A stretch of DNA of 64,000 nt, from the NCBI RefSeq assembly GCF_009908315.1, contig NZ_JAAATW010000001.1:1632263-1696262 (forward strand), given 5' to 3'. Both the position numbers and the translations under genes were made by a program. Source of the stretch: Paragemmobacter ruber (GTDB lineage Bacteria; Pseudomonadota; Alphaproteobacteria; Rhodobacterales; Rhodobacteraceae). Below, one piece after another: positions 9,479-18,146 of the stretch (the first letter of the stretch is position 1; each line of letters starts with the position of its first letter). The notes below the pieces were generated by a model that was not told the DNA's origin, searched no databases, and saw only the letters and a program-made list of their open reading frames with translations.

Positions 9479-10351
9479 ATGAACAACCTTCTGAAATCCG
9501 GCCTACTCAGCCTCGCCCTGATCACCGGCGTCACCGGCATGGCCGCCGCTCAGGACGTGATCCGCTTCGCCGTCACCGATATCGACGGCGCCGAAGCCGT
9601 CCAGCGCGAGATGGGCCCCTTCAAGGATGCCTTCGAACGCCTCTCCGGCCTCAAGGTCGAATTCTTCCCCGTCTCCGGCCGCACCGTGGCGGTGGAGGCG
9701 ATGGCCGCGGATCAGGTGGATTTCGTCCTCACCGGCCCGGCGGAATATGTCGTCTTCAACGCCCGCATGGATGCCCAGCCGGTCGTGACTTGGAACCGCC
9801 CCGACTACTATTCCAACGTGGTCGTTCTCGACACCGCACCCTATCAGGCGCCCGCCGATCTGAAGGGCCAGAAAATCTCGTTCGGCGAGATCGGCTCCAC
9901 CTCGCAACACCTCTCGCCCGCCACCCTGCTGGCCGAGGCAGGGCTTGTCTATGCCACGGATTATGAACCGGTTTTCCTCAAGCGCAACGTCGCCATGGAA
10001 GCCCTGATCGCGGGCGAGATCGCGGCCATCGGGCTCAACCGCACCCATATCGACCAGATGACCGAAGCCTTCCCCGACCATAAGCTGCGCGTGCTGGTGC
10101 GCGGCGACGGCCTGCCGAACGACGTCCTCCTTGCCTCCTCCAAGGTGCCCGCCGAAATCGTGGACACCGTCCGCCGCACCTTTGCCGACCATGGCGAGGA
10201 ACTGATCGCCGCCGTCACCACCACCGAAGAGAATGAAAAATATCTCGGCGGCGGTTTCACCGCGGATGTGACCGATGCCGATTACGACAACGTGCGCAAA
10301 ATGTTCGAAAACGTGGGCGTGACCGAATTCACCGAATTCGTGGGCGAGTGA
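9479..10351 (+). CDS. phnD: phosphonate/phosphate ABC transporter substrate-binding protein PhnD
   Basis: 290 residues from ATG 9479. A signal peptide (MNNLLKSGLLSLALITGV...AAAQ) precedes a PhnD-type periplasmic binding domain. Recognisable segments are RTVAVEAMAADQVDFVLTGPAEY and ISFGEIGSTSQH, where the GSTS loop is the usual phosphonate-binding position. It delivers phosphonate or a phosphorus oxyanion to the PhnE/PhnC importer that follows at once. Start chosen over the in-frame upstream codon at 9467 because the signal peptide begins cleanly here. Controlled by the PHO box upstream. Confidence 0.92.
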   Translation: MNNLLKSGLLSLALITGVTGMAAAQDVIRFAVTDIDGAEAVQREMGPFKDAFERLSGLKVEFFPVSGRTVAVEAMAADQVDFVLTGPAEYVVFNARMDAQPVVTWNRPDYYSNVVVLDTAPYQAPADLKGQKISFGEIGSTSQHLSPATLLAEAGLVYATDYEPVFLKRNVAMEALIAGEIAAIGLNRTHIDQMTEAFPDHKLRVLVRGDGLPNDVLLASSKVPAEIVDTVRRTFADHGEELIAAVTTTEENEKYLGGGFTADVTDADYDNVRKMFENVGVTEFTEFVGE

Positions 10352-10358
10352 TCGGCGC

Positions 10359-11156
10359 ATGACCGCGCACCCCCGCGCCGCACAGCTTCAGGCCGACCCC
10401 GCGCAGGCGGGGTCTGCCCTTGTTGTGTCGCGGCTGGCAAAATCCTTTGATGGCCGGCCGGTGCTGACGGGCCTTGATTTCACTGTCCGCGCCGGGGTGG
10501 CCACGGCCCTGATCGGGGCCAATGGATCGGGCAAGTCCACGCTGATGAAATGCCTCATCCGCCTGATCGAACCCAGCGCAGGCCAGATCACCATGCTGGG
10601 TCAGGATGTGCTGTCGCTCTCGCCGCGCGCGCTGCGGGCCTTCCGGTCGCAGGTGGGGGTGGTCTGGCAGAAGCACAACCTCGTCCCCCGCCTGTCGGCC
10701 CTGTCGAATGTGGTGCACGGCGTGCAATCCCGCATGTCCGGTCCGCGCACTTGGTTCCAGTCGCTCGCCCCCGCCGCCGTCCGCGCACAGGCGCTGGCCT
10801 GCCTTGACCGCGTGGGTCTAGCCGACCGCGCGCTCCAGCGGGTGGATAGCCTGTCGGGCGGGCAGGCGCAGCGCGTCGCCATCGCCCGGATGCTGATGCA
10901 AGAGCCGCGCATCATCCTCGCCGACGAACCCGATGCCAGCCTCGATCCCCAATCGGGGCAAGAGGTGATGCGCCTGCTGGCCGATCTCGCCCGTCAGGAC
11001 GGGCTGACGCTCATCATCATCTCGCACCGCATGGAACACACGCTGGAATTCTCCGATCACATCCTCGGCCTGCAACAGGGCCGCATCGTGATGGACCGGC
11101 CCACCCGGGGCGTTGATGCCGCGCTCCTGCGGCGCTTCTTCGAACATCAGGATTAG
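10359..11156 (+). CDS. phnC: phosphonate ABC transporter ATP-binding protein PhnC
   Basis: 265 residues. Walker A is GANGSGKST, the ABC signature is LSGGQAQRVAIARML, Walker B is IILADEPDASLD, and the switch histidine is in IISHRMEH. It powers the PhnD/PhnE importer. It begins 7 bases after the phnD stop and ends 5 bases before phnE. The Q-loop region and the overall order match PhnC rather than PhnK/PhnL of the C-P lyase complex. Confidence 0.92.
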   Translation: MTAHPRAAQLQADPAQAGSALVVSRLAKSFDGRPVLTGLDFTVRAGVATALIGANGSGKSTLMKCLIRLIEPSAGQITMLGQDVLSLSPRALRAFRSQVGVVWQKHNLVPRLSALSNVVHGVQSRMSGPRTWFQSLAPAAVRAQALACLDRVGLADRALQRVDSLSGGQAQRVAIARMLMQEPRIILADEPDASLDPQSGQEVMRLLADLARQDGLTLIIISHRMEHTLEFSDHILGLQQGRIVMDRPTRGVDAALLRRFFEHQD

Positions 11157-11161
11157 GCCGG

Positions 11162-11962
11162 ATGGCGGATACCACCCCCCAGATACCGCGATTCCAGCAC
11201 CGCAGCCTCGGCGAATATTTCGGCATGATCATCGTGCTGGCGCTGGTCCTGTCCTCCATCGCCGCCACCGCGCCGCAACTCGATGCGCTGGGCCGCGGCC
11301 TGACGCGCCTCTTCGCGCCCTCGGGCCTTCTGGCGCAGATGTTCCCGCCCGACATCAGCCGGATCGACCGCATCGCGCTGCAACTGCTCGAAACCCTGCA
11401 GATGGCCGTCGCCGGGGCCGCGCTGGGCCTGATCTTCGCGCTGCCCTTCGCCATCCTCGCGACCGACCGCCTCTCCCCCCACCCGCTGATCCGCATGGCC
11501 GCCCGCGGCATCATCGCACTGTTCCGCACCATCCCCGATCTGGTCTGGGCCATCTTCTTCATCATCATGGTGGGCCTCGGCCCCGCCGCGGGCGTGCTGG
11601 CCATCATGGTGGACAAGATCGGCTTCGCCGGCCGCTTCTTCGCCGAAGCGATGGAAGAGGCCGACACCGGCCCGCAGGATGCGCTCCGCGCCATCGGGGC
11701 CAGCCGGATGGGCGTCATCTTCTCTTCCGTCATCCCCGCCTGCCTGCCCTCCTTCACCGCAACCTCGCTCTTCTCGCTGGAAAAGGCGGTGCGCGGGTCC
11801 GCCGCGCTGGGCCTTGTGGGCGCGGGCGGGATCGGGGTCGATCTCAAGGTCGCCTTCGATCTGTTCAACTACGACGAGGCGCTGACCATCATCCTGATGC
11901 TCTTCGCCCTCGTGATTGCGGTGGAACAGGGATCCAGCTGGATCCGCTCGAAACTGATCTGA
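11162..11962 (+). CDS. phnE: phosphonate ABC transporter permease PhnE
   Basis: 266 residues with five to six membrane segments and the binding-protein-dependent permease motif in EAMEEADTGPQDALRAIGASRMG (EAA loop, around residues 160-185). Only one PhnE is present; many alphaproteobacterial phn importers have two, so this one probably works as a homodimer. Tightly packed behind phnC. Confidence 0.92.
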   Translation: MADTTPQIPRFQHRSLGEYFGMIIVLALVLSSIAATAPQLDALGRGLTRLFAPSGLLAQMFPPDISRIDRIALQLLETLQMAVAGAALGLIFALPFAILATDRLSPHPLIRMAARGIIALFRTIPDLVWAIFFIIMVGLGPAAGVLAIMVDKIGFAGRFFAEAMEEADTGPQDALRAIGASRMGVIFSSVIPACLPSFTATSLFSLEKAVRGSAALGLVGAGGIGVDLKVAFDLFNYDEALTIILMLFALVIAVEQGSSWIRSKLI

Positions 11963-11976
11963 AAGGGGGGCAGGGG

Positions 11977-12633
11977 ATGACCACCGACACCGCGCATCGC
12001 TACTGGAACGAAGAATGGCGCCGCGCCGATGCCACCTCCAAATGGGCCAAGGCCGAGGAAGAGGTGCTCGCCCATGCCGCCCGCCTGCCCAAAGGCGCGC
12101 GCGTCCTTGATCTGGGGGCAGGCATCGGCCGCCACGCCCTCGCGCTGGCCCGTCTCGGCTGCACCGTCGATGCGCTCGACGCCGCCGCCGAATCCGTCCG
12201 CATCATCGACATCGCCGCCCGCGCCGAAGGCCTGCCCGTCACCGCCCGTCAGGGCGCGATGACCGAACTGCCCTACCCGGACGCCGCCTTCGATCACGTC
12301 CTGTCCTGGAACGTCATCTATCACGGCGACGAGGCGATCGTCCGCACCACGCTGGCCGAGGTGGCGCGCGTCCTGCGCCCGGGTGGCACCGTCATGGCGA
12401 CCATGCTTTCGGCCCGCCGCCTGCCCGTGGAACGCGCCCGCGCCCCGGGACGCGAGATTTCGCGCAACACATGGGTGTTCGACGGCGAAGGCGACAAGGT
12501 CCATCCCCACTACTTCTGCCATGCCCGCGATCTGCTGGCCCTGTTCTCCGGTTTCGAACCGATATCGCTCGTGGACCGCGAACATGAACGCCCGGGCACA
12601 TGGCACTGGCACATTCTGGCGGAGCGTCTCTGA
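11977..12633 (+). CDS. class I SAM-dependent methyltransferase
   Basis: 218 residues from ATG 11977 with AGGGG upstream. Motif I is VLDLGAGIGR (about residues 43-52), followed by acidic post-I and LPYPDAAFDHVLSWNVIYH typical of methyltransferase domain 11/25 proteins. It is the fourth gene of the phnDCE unit, 14 bases after phnE, and its stop overlaps the start of the following PhnM gene (TGATG). Substrate unknown. Its place between a phosphonate importer and a PhnM-like hydrolase suggests that it modifies a phosphonate, a phosphonate-derived product or a lipid, but that is inference. Confidence 0.85.
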   Translation: MTTDTAHRYWNEEWRRADATSKWAKAEEEVLAHAARLPKGARVLDLGAGIGRHALALARLGCTVDALDAAAESVRIIDIAARAEGLPVTARQGAMTELPYPDAAFDHVLSWNVIYHGDEAIVRTTLAEVARVLRPGGTVMATMLSARRLPVERARAPGREISRNTWVFDGEGDKVHPHYFCHARDLLALFSGFEPISLVDREHERPGTWHWHILAERL

Positions 12634-13871
12634 TGGATCCCATCCTCATCGAAGGCGCGCGCCTCATTCTGGATGACCGTGTCGAACGCGCCTCCCTCCG
12701 CATGGAGGCAGGCCGCATCACCGGGCTGGACGTGGCCCGCGACGGTGCCGCCGTGATCGACGGGCGGGGCCGCATCCTTGCCCCCGCCTTCGTCGATATC
12801 CACGGCGATGCCTTCGAACGCCAGATCCAGCCCCGCCCCGGCGTATCCGTCCCGATCGACGCCGCGCTTCTGGAAACCGATCGCCAGCTTGCCGCCAACG
12901 GCATCGCCACCGCCTATCACGCCCTCACGCTCAGCTGGGAACCCGGCCTGCGCTCGGTCGAGACGGGGGCTGAGATGCTGCGCGCCCTCCACCGCCTGCG
13001 CCCCCGCCTGACGGCCGAGAACCGCCTGCAACTGCGCTGGGAAACCTTCTGCCCCGAAGCCATCCCCCTGATGGCCGAGGCGCTCGCCGCCCGCGATCTG
13101 CCCGCCGTGGCCTTCAACGATCACACATCCGCCGCGCTGCTGCACCCGTCCATCGCGCTGCATGACCGGCCCTTCGACCTGATCCCCGAATACCCAGTGA
13201 CCGATGTCCAGGCCCCCGCCTTCCGCGCCAAGATGGAGACGCGGGCGAAACGGTCGCACATGACGACCGATGATTACGTCTCGCTCATGCTGCGCATCTG
13301 GAACCGCCGCCCGCGCGTGGCCGATGACATCGCCGTGGTCGCCCGGATGGCCGCCGAACGCGGCGCGCCGATGCTCAGCCATGATGACAGCCAGGTGGAG
13401 ACGCGCGATTTCTACCGCGCCCATGGCGCGCGCATCGCCGAATTCCCCATGCACGAACGGGTGTTTCTGGATGCCCGCGACAGGGGCGACTGGATCGTTC
13501 TGGGCGCGCCCAACGCCATGCGCGGCGGGTCGCATCTGGGCTCCCCCGGCGCGGCCGACATGATCCGCCGTGGCCTCTGCGATATCCTCGCCTCGGATTA
13601 CTTCTACCCCGCCATGCTGGGCGCCGTGGTGCGGCTTGCCGCCGATGGCGTGGCCGCGCTGCCCGATCTGTGGCGCCTCGTCGCCGCCAATCCGGCCGCG
13701 GCCATGGGCCTGTCCGACCGGGGCCGCATCGCGCCGGGCCTGCGGGCCGATCTTTTGCTGCTCGACTGGCCCGATCAGGGCGCTCCCGCCCCACTGCGCA
13801 CATGGGTCGCCGGGCGCGGCGGCTATTCTGCGTTGCCCGACGGCGCGCTTCATGTGGCCCAGATGGCCTGA
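12633..13871 (+). CDS. phnM: PhnM-like amidohydrolase (divergent copy 1)
   Basis: 412 residues, annotated in the family as alpha-D-ribose 1-methylphosphonate 5-triphosphate diphosphatase, which removes pyrophosphate in the C-P lyase pathway. Amidohydrolase features kept are H57-G-D59 with FERQIQPRP, NDHTS, LSHDDS and GAPNAMRGGS near the C-terminus. The canonical PhnM motif HTDN is replaced by HGD, and the GQRQF segment is absent, as also in the copy at 23372. Start overlaps the methyltransferase stop by one base. It may act on a different triphosphate substrate. Confidence 0.82.
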   Translation: MDPILIEGARLILDDRVERASLRMEAGRITGLDVARDGAAVIDGRGRILAPAFVDIHGDAFERQIQPRPGVSVPIDAALLETDRQLAANGIATAYHALTLSWEPGLRSVETGAEMLRALHRLRPRLTAENRLQLRWETFCPEAIPLMAEALAARDLPAVAFNDHTSAALLHPSIALHDRPFDLIPEYPVTDVQAPAFRAKMETRAKRSHMTTDDYVSLMLRIWNRRPRVADDIAVVARMAAERGAPMLSHDDSQVETRDFYRAHGARIAEFPMHERVFLDARDRGDWIVLGAPNAMRGGSHLGSPGAADMIRRGLCDILASDYFYPAMLGAVVRLAADGVAALPDLWRLVAANPAAAMGLSDRGRIAPGLRADLLLLDWPDQGAPAPLRTWVAGRGGYSALPDGALHVAQMA

Positions 13872-13889
13872 TCGAAAAGGGGGGATGCC

Positions 13890-14765
13890 ATGACCGACAG
13901 TTTCGCCGCCGAAGATGCAGGCACCGATTTCACCTATTCCCATCCCGGCCAGTCACCCTTCCGCCGCGCCCTGATCCGCGCCGTCGAACGCGCCAGCGGC
14001 CAACCGATGCTGCGCAGCCTCTACAGGGATTGGCAGGCCGGTCCCCGCCGGGACGAGACCGTCTTCGACGCCGCCCTCCGCCTTTTGCGCATCCAGCCGC
14101 AGGCCACATGGCACAGCCCCGCCGCCCATATCCCCCAGACGGGCGGCCTCCTCCTGATTGCCAACCACCCTTATGGTATCGTCGATGGCCTCGCCCTCGG
14201 CCAGCTCGGCATGCGCCTGCGCGGCAACGTGCAGATCCTGACGAACAGCGTCCTCTGCCAGCCGCCCGAGATTGCGCCCCACCTCCTGCCCATCGACTTC
14301 AGCGGCACGCCCGAAGGGCGCAAGACTTCGGGCCAAAGCCGCCGCCTTGCGGTGGAACTCCTCACCGCGGGCAAGGTCGTTGCCATCTTCCCCGGCGGCG
14401 GCATCGCCACGGCGAATGCCCCCTTCCGGGGCCGCGCCCATGATGCCGAATGGCACGGCTTCCTTGGCCGCCTCGCCACCATCCCCGGCGTGACCACATT
14501 GCCGGTGCATTTCGGCGGCCAGAACTCACGCCTGTTCCAGATCGCCAGCCACCTGTCCTATCCCCTGCGCATCGCGCTCATCTTCCACGAAACCCGCCGC
14601 CTGATGGGCCGCCCGCTGCCCATGACCGTGGGCCGCCCGATCACCGCCCACAACCTGTCCGGCACCCCGCGCACCGAAATCGCCGCCGAACTGCGCCGCC
14701 GCACGATGGAACTGGGCGGTCAGGGGGATGAGGTCTTCATCTGGCCGCCCCACGTGAAATGGTAG
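13890..14765 (+). CDS. lysophospholipid acyltransferase family protein (PlsC-like)
   Basis: 291 residues. The catalytic motif appears as NHPYGIVDG (N92-H93 to D99), giving five rather than four residues between His and Asp, as in the NHPFG-type branch of this superfamily. The second block FPGGGIATANAPFRG corresponds to the glycerophosphate-binding FPEG region. There is no strong membrane anchor. It follows the divergent PhnM gene by 18 bases and closes the phnDCE unit. The family transfers acyl chains to lysolipids or related acceptors; a link to lipid change during phosphate starvation is plausible but unproven. Confidence 0.8.
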   Translation: MTDSFAAEDAGTDFTYSHPGQSPFRRALIRAVERASGQPMLRSLYRDWQAGPRRDETVFDAALRLLRIQPQATWHSPAAHIPQTGGLLLIANHPYGIVDGLALGQLGMRLRGNVQILTNSVLCQPPEIAPHLLPIDFSGTPEGRKTSGQSRRLAVELLTAGKVVAIFPGGGIATANAPFRGRAHDAEWHGFLGRLATIPGVTTLPVHFGGQNSRLFQIASHLSYPLRIALIFHETRRLMGRPLPMTVGRPITAHNLSGTPRTEIAAELRRRTMELGGQGDEVFIWPPHVKW

Positions 14766-14810
14766 GGCGGAAATGGCCGGGCAGGGCTCACCCCGGGCCG
14801 ATGCCCATGG

Positions 14811-14980
14811 GTAGCGTGGGCTAAAGCCCACCCTACCCACGAACGCACAGCGAGGCGCCGCTCCCCCCGCCATCGCCGGTAACGTGGGCTTAAGCCCAAG
14901 CTACGCCTGCGCACACGGCGAGGCGCGCCCATCCCACCCGATCCACCGTCGCCCGTAGCCTGGGCTTCAGCCCACGCCCC
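14811..14980. repeat. three REP-like palindromes in tandem
   Basis: Imperfect palindromic units of about 26 bases lie at 14811-14836, 14879-14904 and 14955-14980. Each is centred on GGGCTnnAGCCC flanked by GTAG/CTAC-like ends. The spacers are also alike (GCACA-CGAGGCGC), so the unit repeats every 68-76 bases. They fill the space between two converging genes, the acyltransferase and the canonical phnM. Typical of REP elements used as mRNA ends or mobile by RAYT proteins; no RAYT gene is in the window. Confidence 0.7.
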
Positions 14981-14995
14981 GCAGGGGTGCCATTA

Positions 14996-15014
14996 CGGCG
15001 GGGTTCACCCCGCC
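14996..15014 (-). terminator. GC-rich hairpin after canonical phnM
   Basis: GGCGGGG-TTCA-CCCCGCC forms a 7-bp hairpin a few bases beyond the phnM stop at 15020 on the minus strand. There is no clear T-tract, so this is a weak terminator call. Confidence 0.4.
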
Positions 15015-15019
15015 GCCCT

Positions 15020-16162
15020 TCATCCCACGCGCCGCCCAGCCACCCATGTCCCGCGCAACATCCCCGCCTCGCCAAAGCGATGCACGCGGATCACATCCGC
15101 CCGCTTGCCGATGGCGATCTCGCCCCGGTCCGTCAGCCCCGCCGCCCGCGCGGGAGCGTGCGTGACCGTGGCCACCGCCCGCGCCATATCCCCCCACAGA
15201 TCGCCCAGCATCAGCGCCGCCGACAGCAGCGACGACGGCACATAATCCGATGACAGGATGTCCAACAGCCCCTCTTCGGCCAAAGCCTGCGCCGCCACAT
15301 TGCCCGAATGGGATCCCCCCCGGATCAGGTTCGGCGCCCCCATCATCACCGCGATGCCATGCGCGCGGCAGGCCCGCGCCGCCTCGGCCGTGGTGGGGAA
15401 CTCGGCAAACTGCGCCCCGTGCCGCGCCGATTGCGCCACATGCCCCTCGGTCGTGTCATCATGGCTGGCCAGCACCGCGCCATAGCGCCGCGCTGCCGCG
15501 ACAGCCGCCGCTTCATGGGCCGCGCCCATCAGGGCCGACAGGGCCTTCTGCCCCTCGACATGCTCAACGAACTCCGCTTCGGAAAACCCGTGTTTGCCGC
15601 AGACGTAATTCTTCAACTGCGTCATGTCGCGAAACTGCCGCTGCCCCGGCGTGTGGTCCATGAGGCTGACAATACCCACCCCATCCTCGGGTCCGAACTT
15701 GCCCAGTTCCGCAATCAGCGTCTCGGAGCAGACCTCGGCCCGCAGATGCAGCAGATGGTTGATCCGCAGCGCCCCCGCCTCGCGTAGCGCGATGATCTCA
15801 TTGGCCAGCGCCCGGGCATATTCGCCATAGTTGGATTTGGATTTCGAAACCACAGATCCCACCCGCAGCGCGTCGAACACCGTAGTGATCCCCACGCTCG
15901 CCAGTTCCGCATCATGCGCGATGATCGCCGCCGCATGGGGCCAGGCCACCTTGGGGCGCGGTTCGATATGCCGCTCCAGATTGTCGGTGTGCAATTCGAT
16001 CAGGCCGGGCATCAGCAGATCGCCCCCCATATCCTCGGCCCCCGCAGGCACGCCCCCGCCATCCCCGATCTCGGCAATCACCCCATCGCGCAGCACCAAG
16101 GCCCCGGTCCGCATCTCGGCCCCCAGAACAAGGGTCGCATTGGCAAGGATCGTCTCTGTCAT
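15020..16162 (-). CDS. phnM: alpha-D-ribose 1-methylphosphonate 5-triphosphate diphosphatase PhnM (canonical)
   Basis: 380 residues from ATG 16162 (MTETILANATLVLG). It carries the full PhnM signature: H58-T-D60-N61-LERHIEPRP, MDHTPGQRQFRDM, ASHDDTTEGH and MGAPNLIRGGSHSGN. It hydrolyses ribose 1-methylphosphonate 5-triphosphate to the 5-monophosphate and pyrophosphate, giving the PhnJ substrate. It stands alone on the minus strand, separate from the phnGHIJKLN operon, and faces the DUF1045 gene across a 113-bp divergent promoter region. Of the three PhnM proteins here this is the one expected to do the standard step. Confidence 0.93.
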   Translation of the reverse strand: MTETILANATLVLGAEMRTGALVLRDGVIAEIGDGGGVPAGAEDMGGDLLMPGLIELHTDNLERHIEPRPKVAWPHAAAIIAHDAELASVGITTVFDALRVGSVVSKSKSNYGEYARALANEIIALREAGALRINHLLHLRAEVCSETLIAELGKFGPEDGVGIVSLMDHTPGQRQFRDMTQLKNYVCGKHGFSEAEFVEHVEGQKALSALMGAAHEAAAVAAARRYGAVLASHDDTTEGHVAQSARHGAQFAEFPTTAEAARACRAHGIAVMMGAPNLIRGGSHSGNVAAQALAEEGLLDILSSDYVPSSLLSAALMLGDLWGDMARAVATVTHAPARAAGLTDRGEIAIGKRADVIRVHRFGEAGMLRGTWVAGRRVG

Positions 16163-16236
16163 GTCAAAGTCCGGAAAATGCTGGCGGCTCGGGCCACCTT
16201 GTTGCGATAGGATCGGGGCCGAATTGCGCAAATTGC

Positions 16237-16252
16237 GTCACACCCATGTGAC
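16237..16252. promoter_or_regulatory. dyad GTCAC-N6-GTGAC between divergent phnM and DUF1045 genes
   Basis: Inverted repeat GTCAC (16237-16241) and GTGAC (16248-16252), 24 bases before the DUF1045 start. The TGTCA core on the minus strand also resembles a PHO-box half. It is a candidate shared operator for both divergent genes. Confidence 0.4.
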
Positions 16253-16275
16253 AAAGCCGGGCTAGGCCTCTCCGC

Positions 16276-16941
16276 ATGACCGAATACACACGCTACGCCG
16301 TCTACTACGCCCCCCGCCCGGGGGATTTCGCCACCCGCGCGACCCTCTGGCTTTCCGACGCCGCGCCCCATCTGCCGGGCCTGCCGCGCCCGCCCGCCGA
16401 CCTGACCACCGCCCCCCGCCGCTACGGCTTTCACGGCACGATCAAGGCCCCCTTCCGCCTTGCCGATGGCACCACGGAACAAGACCTGCGCGACGCCCTC
16501 GCCGCGCTTGCCGCGCGCCTTGCCCCGGTGCGCATGGCGGGGCTGAGGCTGGAACAGGTGAAGGGCTTCCTCGCCCTCCTCCCCGAAGGCGACGAGACCG
16601 ATCTCCTCGCCCTCGGGGCCGAGGTGGTCAGCCACCTCGATCCCCTCCGCGCCCCTCTGACCGAGGCCGAGATCGCCCGCCGCCGCCCCGACCGCCTGAC
16701 CGCGCGCCAGCGCGACCTGCTCGCCCGCTGGGGCTATCCCCATGTGATGGAAGAGTTCCGCTTCCATCTCACCCTCACCGATGATCTGCCGCCCGAACTG
16801 GCACAGGCGACCGCCGCCATCCTCGGGCCATGGTTCGCAGACGTGCTGCCCCGCCCCTTCGACATCGCCGATCTCTGCCTGTTCGGCGAAGATGCCGCAG
16901 GCCGCTTCCAGCTTCTGCATCGCTACCCGCTCACCGGCTGA
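16276..16941 (+). CDS. DUF1045 phosphonate-operon protein (2H phosphoesterase fold)
   Basis: 221 residues. Two H-x-T motifs typical of 2H phosphoesterases are present: H53-G-T55 in YGFHGTIKAPF and H164-L-T166 in FRFHLTLTDD. The family is known from C-P lyase clusters but its reaction has not been settled. No phnP (phosphoribosyl 1,2-cyclic phosphodiesterase) is seen in the window although phnN is, so this protein is a good candidate to open the cyclic phosphate. Its last 19 bases overlap the end of phnN on the other strand. Confidence 0.85.
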   Translation: MTEYTRYAVYYAPRPGDFATRATLWLSDAAPHLPGLPRPPADLTTAPRRYGFHGTIKAPFRLADGTTEQDLRDALAALAARLAPVRMAGLRLEQVKGFLALLPEGDETDLLALGAEVVSHLDPLRAPLTEAEIARRRPDRLTARQRDLLARWGYPHVMEEFRFHLTLTDDLPPELAQATAAILGPWFADVLPRPFDIADLCLFGEDAAGRFQLLHRYPLTG

Positions 16942-17465
16942 AGCGCGCCCAGAAACCGGGCCACACCCTGCTCCAGCGGTCCGTCGTTGCACACATCCAC
17001 CACCGCCAGCTGCTCCGGCACCTCATAGCTTGCCCGCTGCAGGCGCGCGGTGATCTCTTCCCGCGTCTCGCGCCCGCGCGCCAGCAGCCGTTCCATCAGC
17101 ACGGCCGAAGGCGCGGTGACGCGGATCACCGTCAGGTCGGGATAGATCGCCGCCGCCGCCTCCAGCGCCGCGCGCGATCCGTTGAACAGCACATCCCGCC
17201 CGGTCATCCGCTCCGCGATCTGGATCGCGGGCAGGCCATAGCGCAGCCCATGCGCCCGCCAGTCCAGCGCGAAGGCGCCCTGCGCCTTGCGCTGCGCGAA
17301 CTCTGCCTCGGTCACGCCTTCGAAATCCTCGCCGCCCATCGCTTCCGGCCGCGTGATCACCCGCCGCACGATCAGCAGATCGGGCCGCGCCGCGCGGCCT
17401 GCGTCAATCAGTGTGTCCTTCCCCGCGCCTGATGGCCCGACGACGGCAAACAGCCGCCCCATCAT
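16923..17465 (-). CDS. phnN: ribose 1,5-bisphosphate phosphokinase PhnN
   Basis: 180 residues with the P-loop VVGPSGAGKDT near the N-terminus and the guanylate-kinase-like fold. It phosphorylates ribose 1,5-bisphosphate to PRPP, the last step of the C-P lyase route. Start overlaps the phnL stop (ATGA at 17465-17462), so translation is probably coupled. Last gene of the phnGHI-DUF559-JKLN operon. Confidence 0.93.
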   Translation of the reverse strand: MMGRLFAVVGPSGAGKDTLIDAGRAARPDLLIVRRVITRPEAMGGEDFEGVTEAEFAQRKAQGAFALDWRAHGLRYGLPAIQIAERMTGRDVLFNGSRAALEAAAAIYPDLTVIRVTAPSAVLMERLLARGRETREEITARLQRASYEVPEQLAVVDVCNDGPLEQGVARFLGALQPVSG

Positions 17466-18145
17466 GCCGCAGCCTGCGGGGTAAAGGCCGTGACATCCAC
17501 GAACCGGTCACAGACCTGCGCCCGCGCGGCCTCGTCATGAAAGATGCCAAGGATCGCCGCCCCCCGCGCCTTGGCCGCCGCGATCAGCCCCAGCACCACC
17601 TCGCGGTTCGCCGCATCAAGGCTGGCCGTGGGTTCATCCAGAAGCAGCGCCGGATAGGGGTGGATGAAGCCCCGCGCGATGTTCACCCGCTGCTGCTCGC
17701 CCCCCGAAAACGTGGTGGGCGACAGCGACCACAGCCGTTCGGGGATGTTCACCTGACGCAGCAGGGCCGCCGCCCGCGCCCGCGCCTCTTCTGCCGGATG
17801 GCCCAGCACCCGCAACGGCTCGGCCACCACCTCCAGCGTCGGCACCCGCGGCACCACGCGCAGGAACTGGCTCACATATCCCAGCGTCGCCCGCCGCAGC
17901 GCGATGATCTCGCGCGGGGTGGCCTTGGTGATATCCGTCCCCGCGATCACGATGCTGCCCGTCGCGGCCAGATAGTTGCCATAGACCATCCGCATCAGCG
18001 TGGATTTCCCCGCCCCCGACGCGCCGATCAGCCCGACACATTCGCCGGGCGCCACCGACAGCGCCGCATCCGCCATCACCCGGATCACCGCGCTGCCCTG
18101 ATTGTGCAGCGTGAAGGTCTTCGAAAGCCCCGAAATTTCGATCAT
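17462..18145 (-). CDS. phnL: C-P lyase complex ABC-type protein PhnL
   Basis: 227 residues. Walker A GASGAGKST, signature FSGGEQQRVNIARG and Walker B ALLLDEPTASLD are intact. In the C-P lyase complex, PhnK and PhnL form an ATPase pair that docks on PhnGHIJ rather than a membrane transporter. Starts one base after the phnK stop. The position between phnK and phnN and the SQFLRVVPRVPTLEVVAEPL segment support PhnL over a general importer ATPase. Confidence 0.92.
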   Translation of the reverse strand: MIEISGLSKTFTLHNQGSAVIRVMADAALSVAPGECVGLIGASGAGKSTLMRMVYGNYLAATGSIVIAGTDITKATPREIIALRRATLGYVSQFLRVVPRVPTLEVVAEPLRVLGHPAEEARARAAALLRQVNIPERLWSLSPTTFSGGEQQRVNIARGFIHPYPALLLDEPTASLDAANREVVLGLIAAAKARGAAILGIFHDEAARAQVCDRFVDVTAFTPQAAA

Positions 18146-18146
18146 G

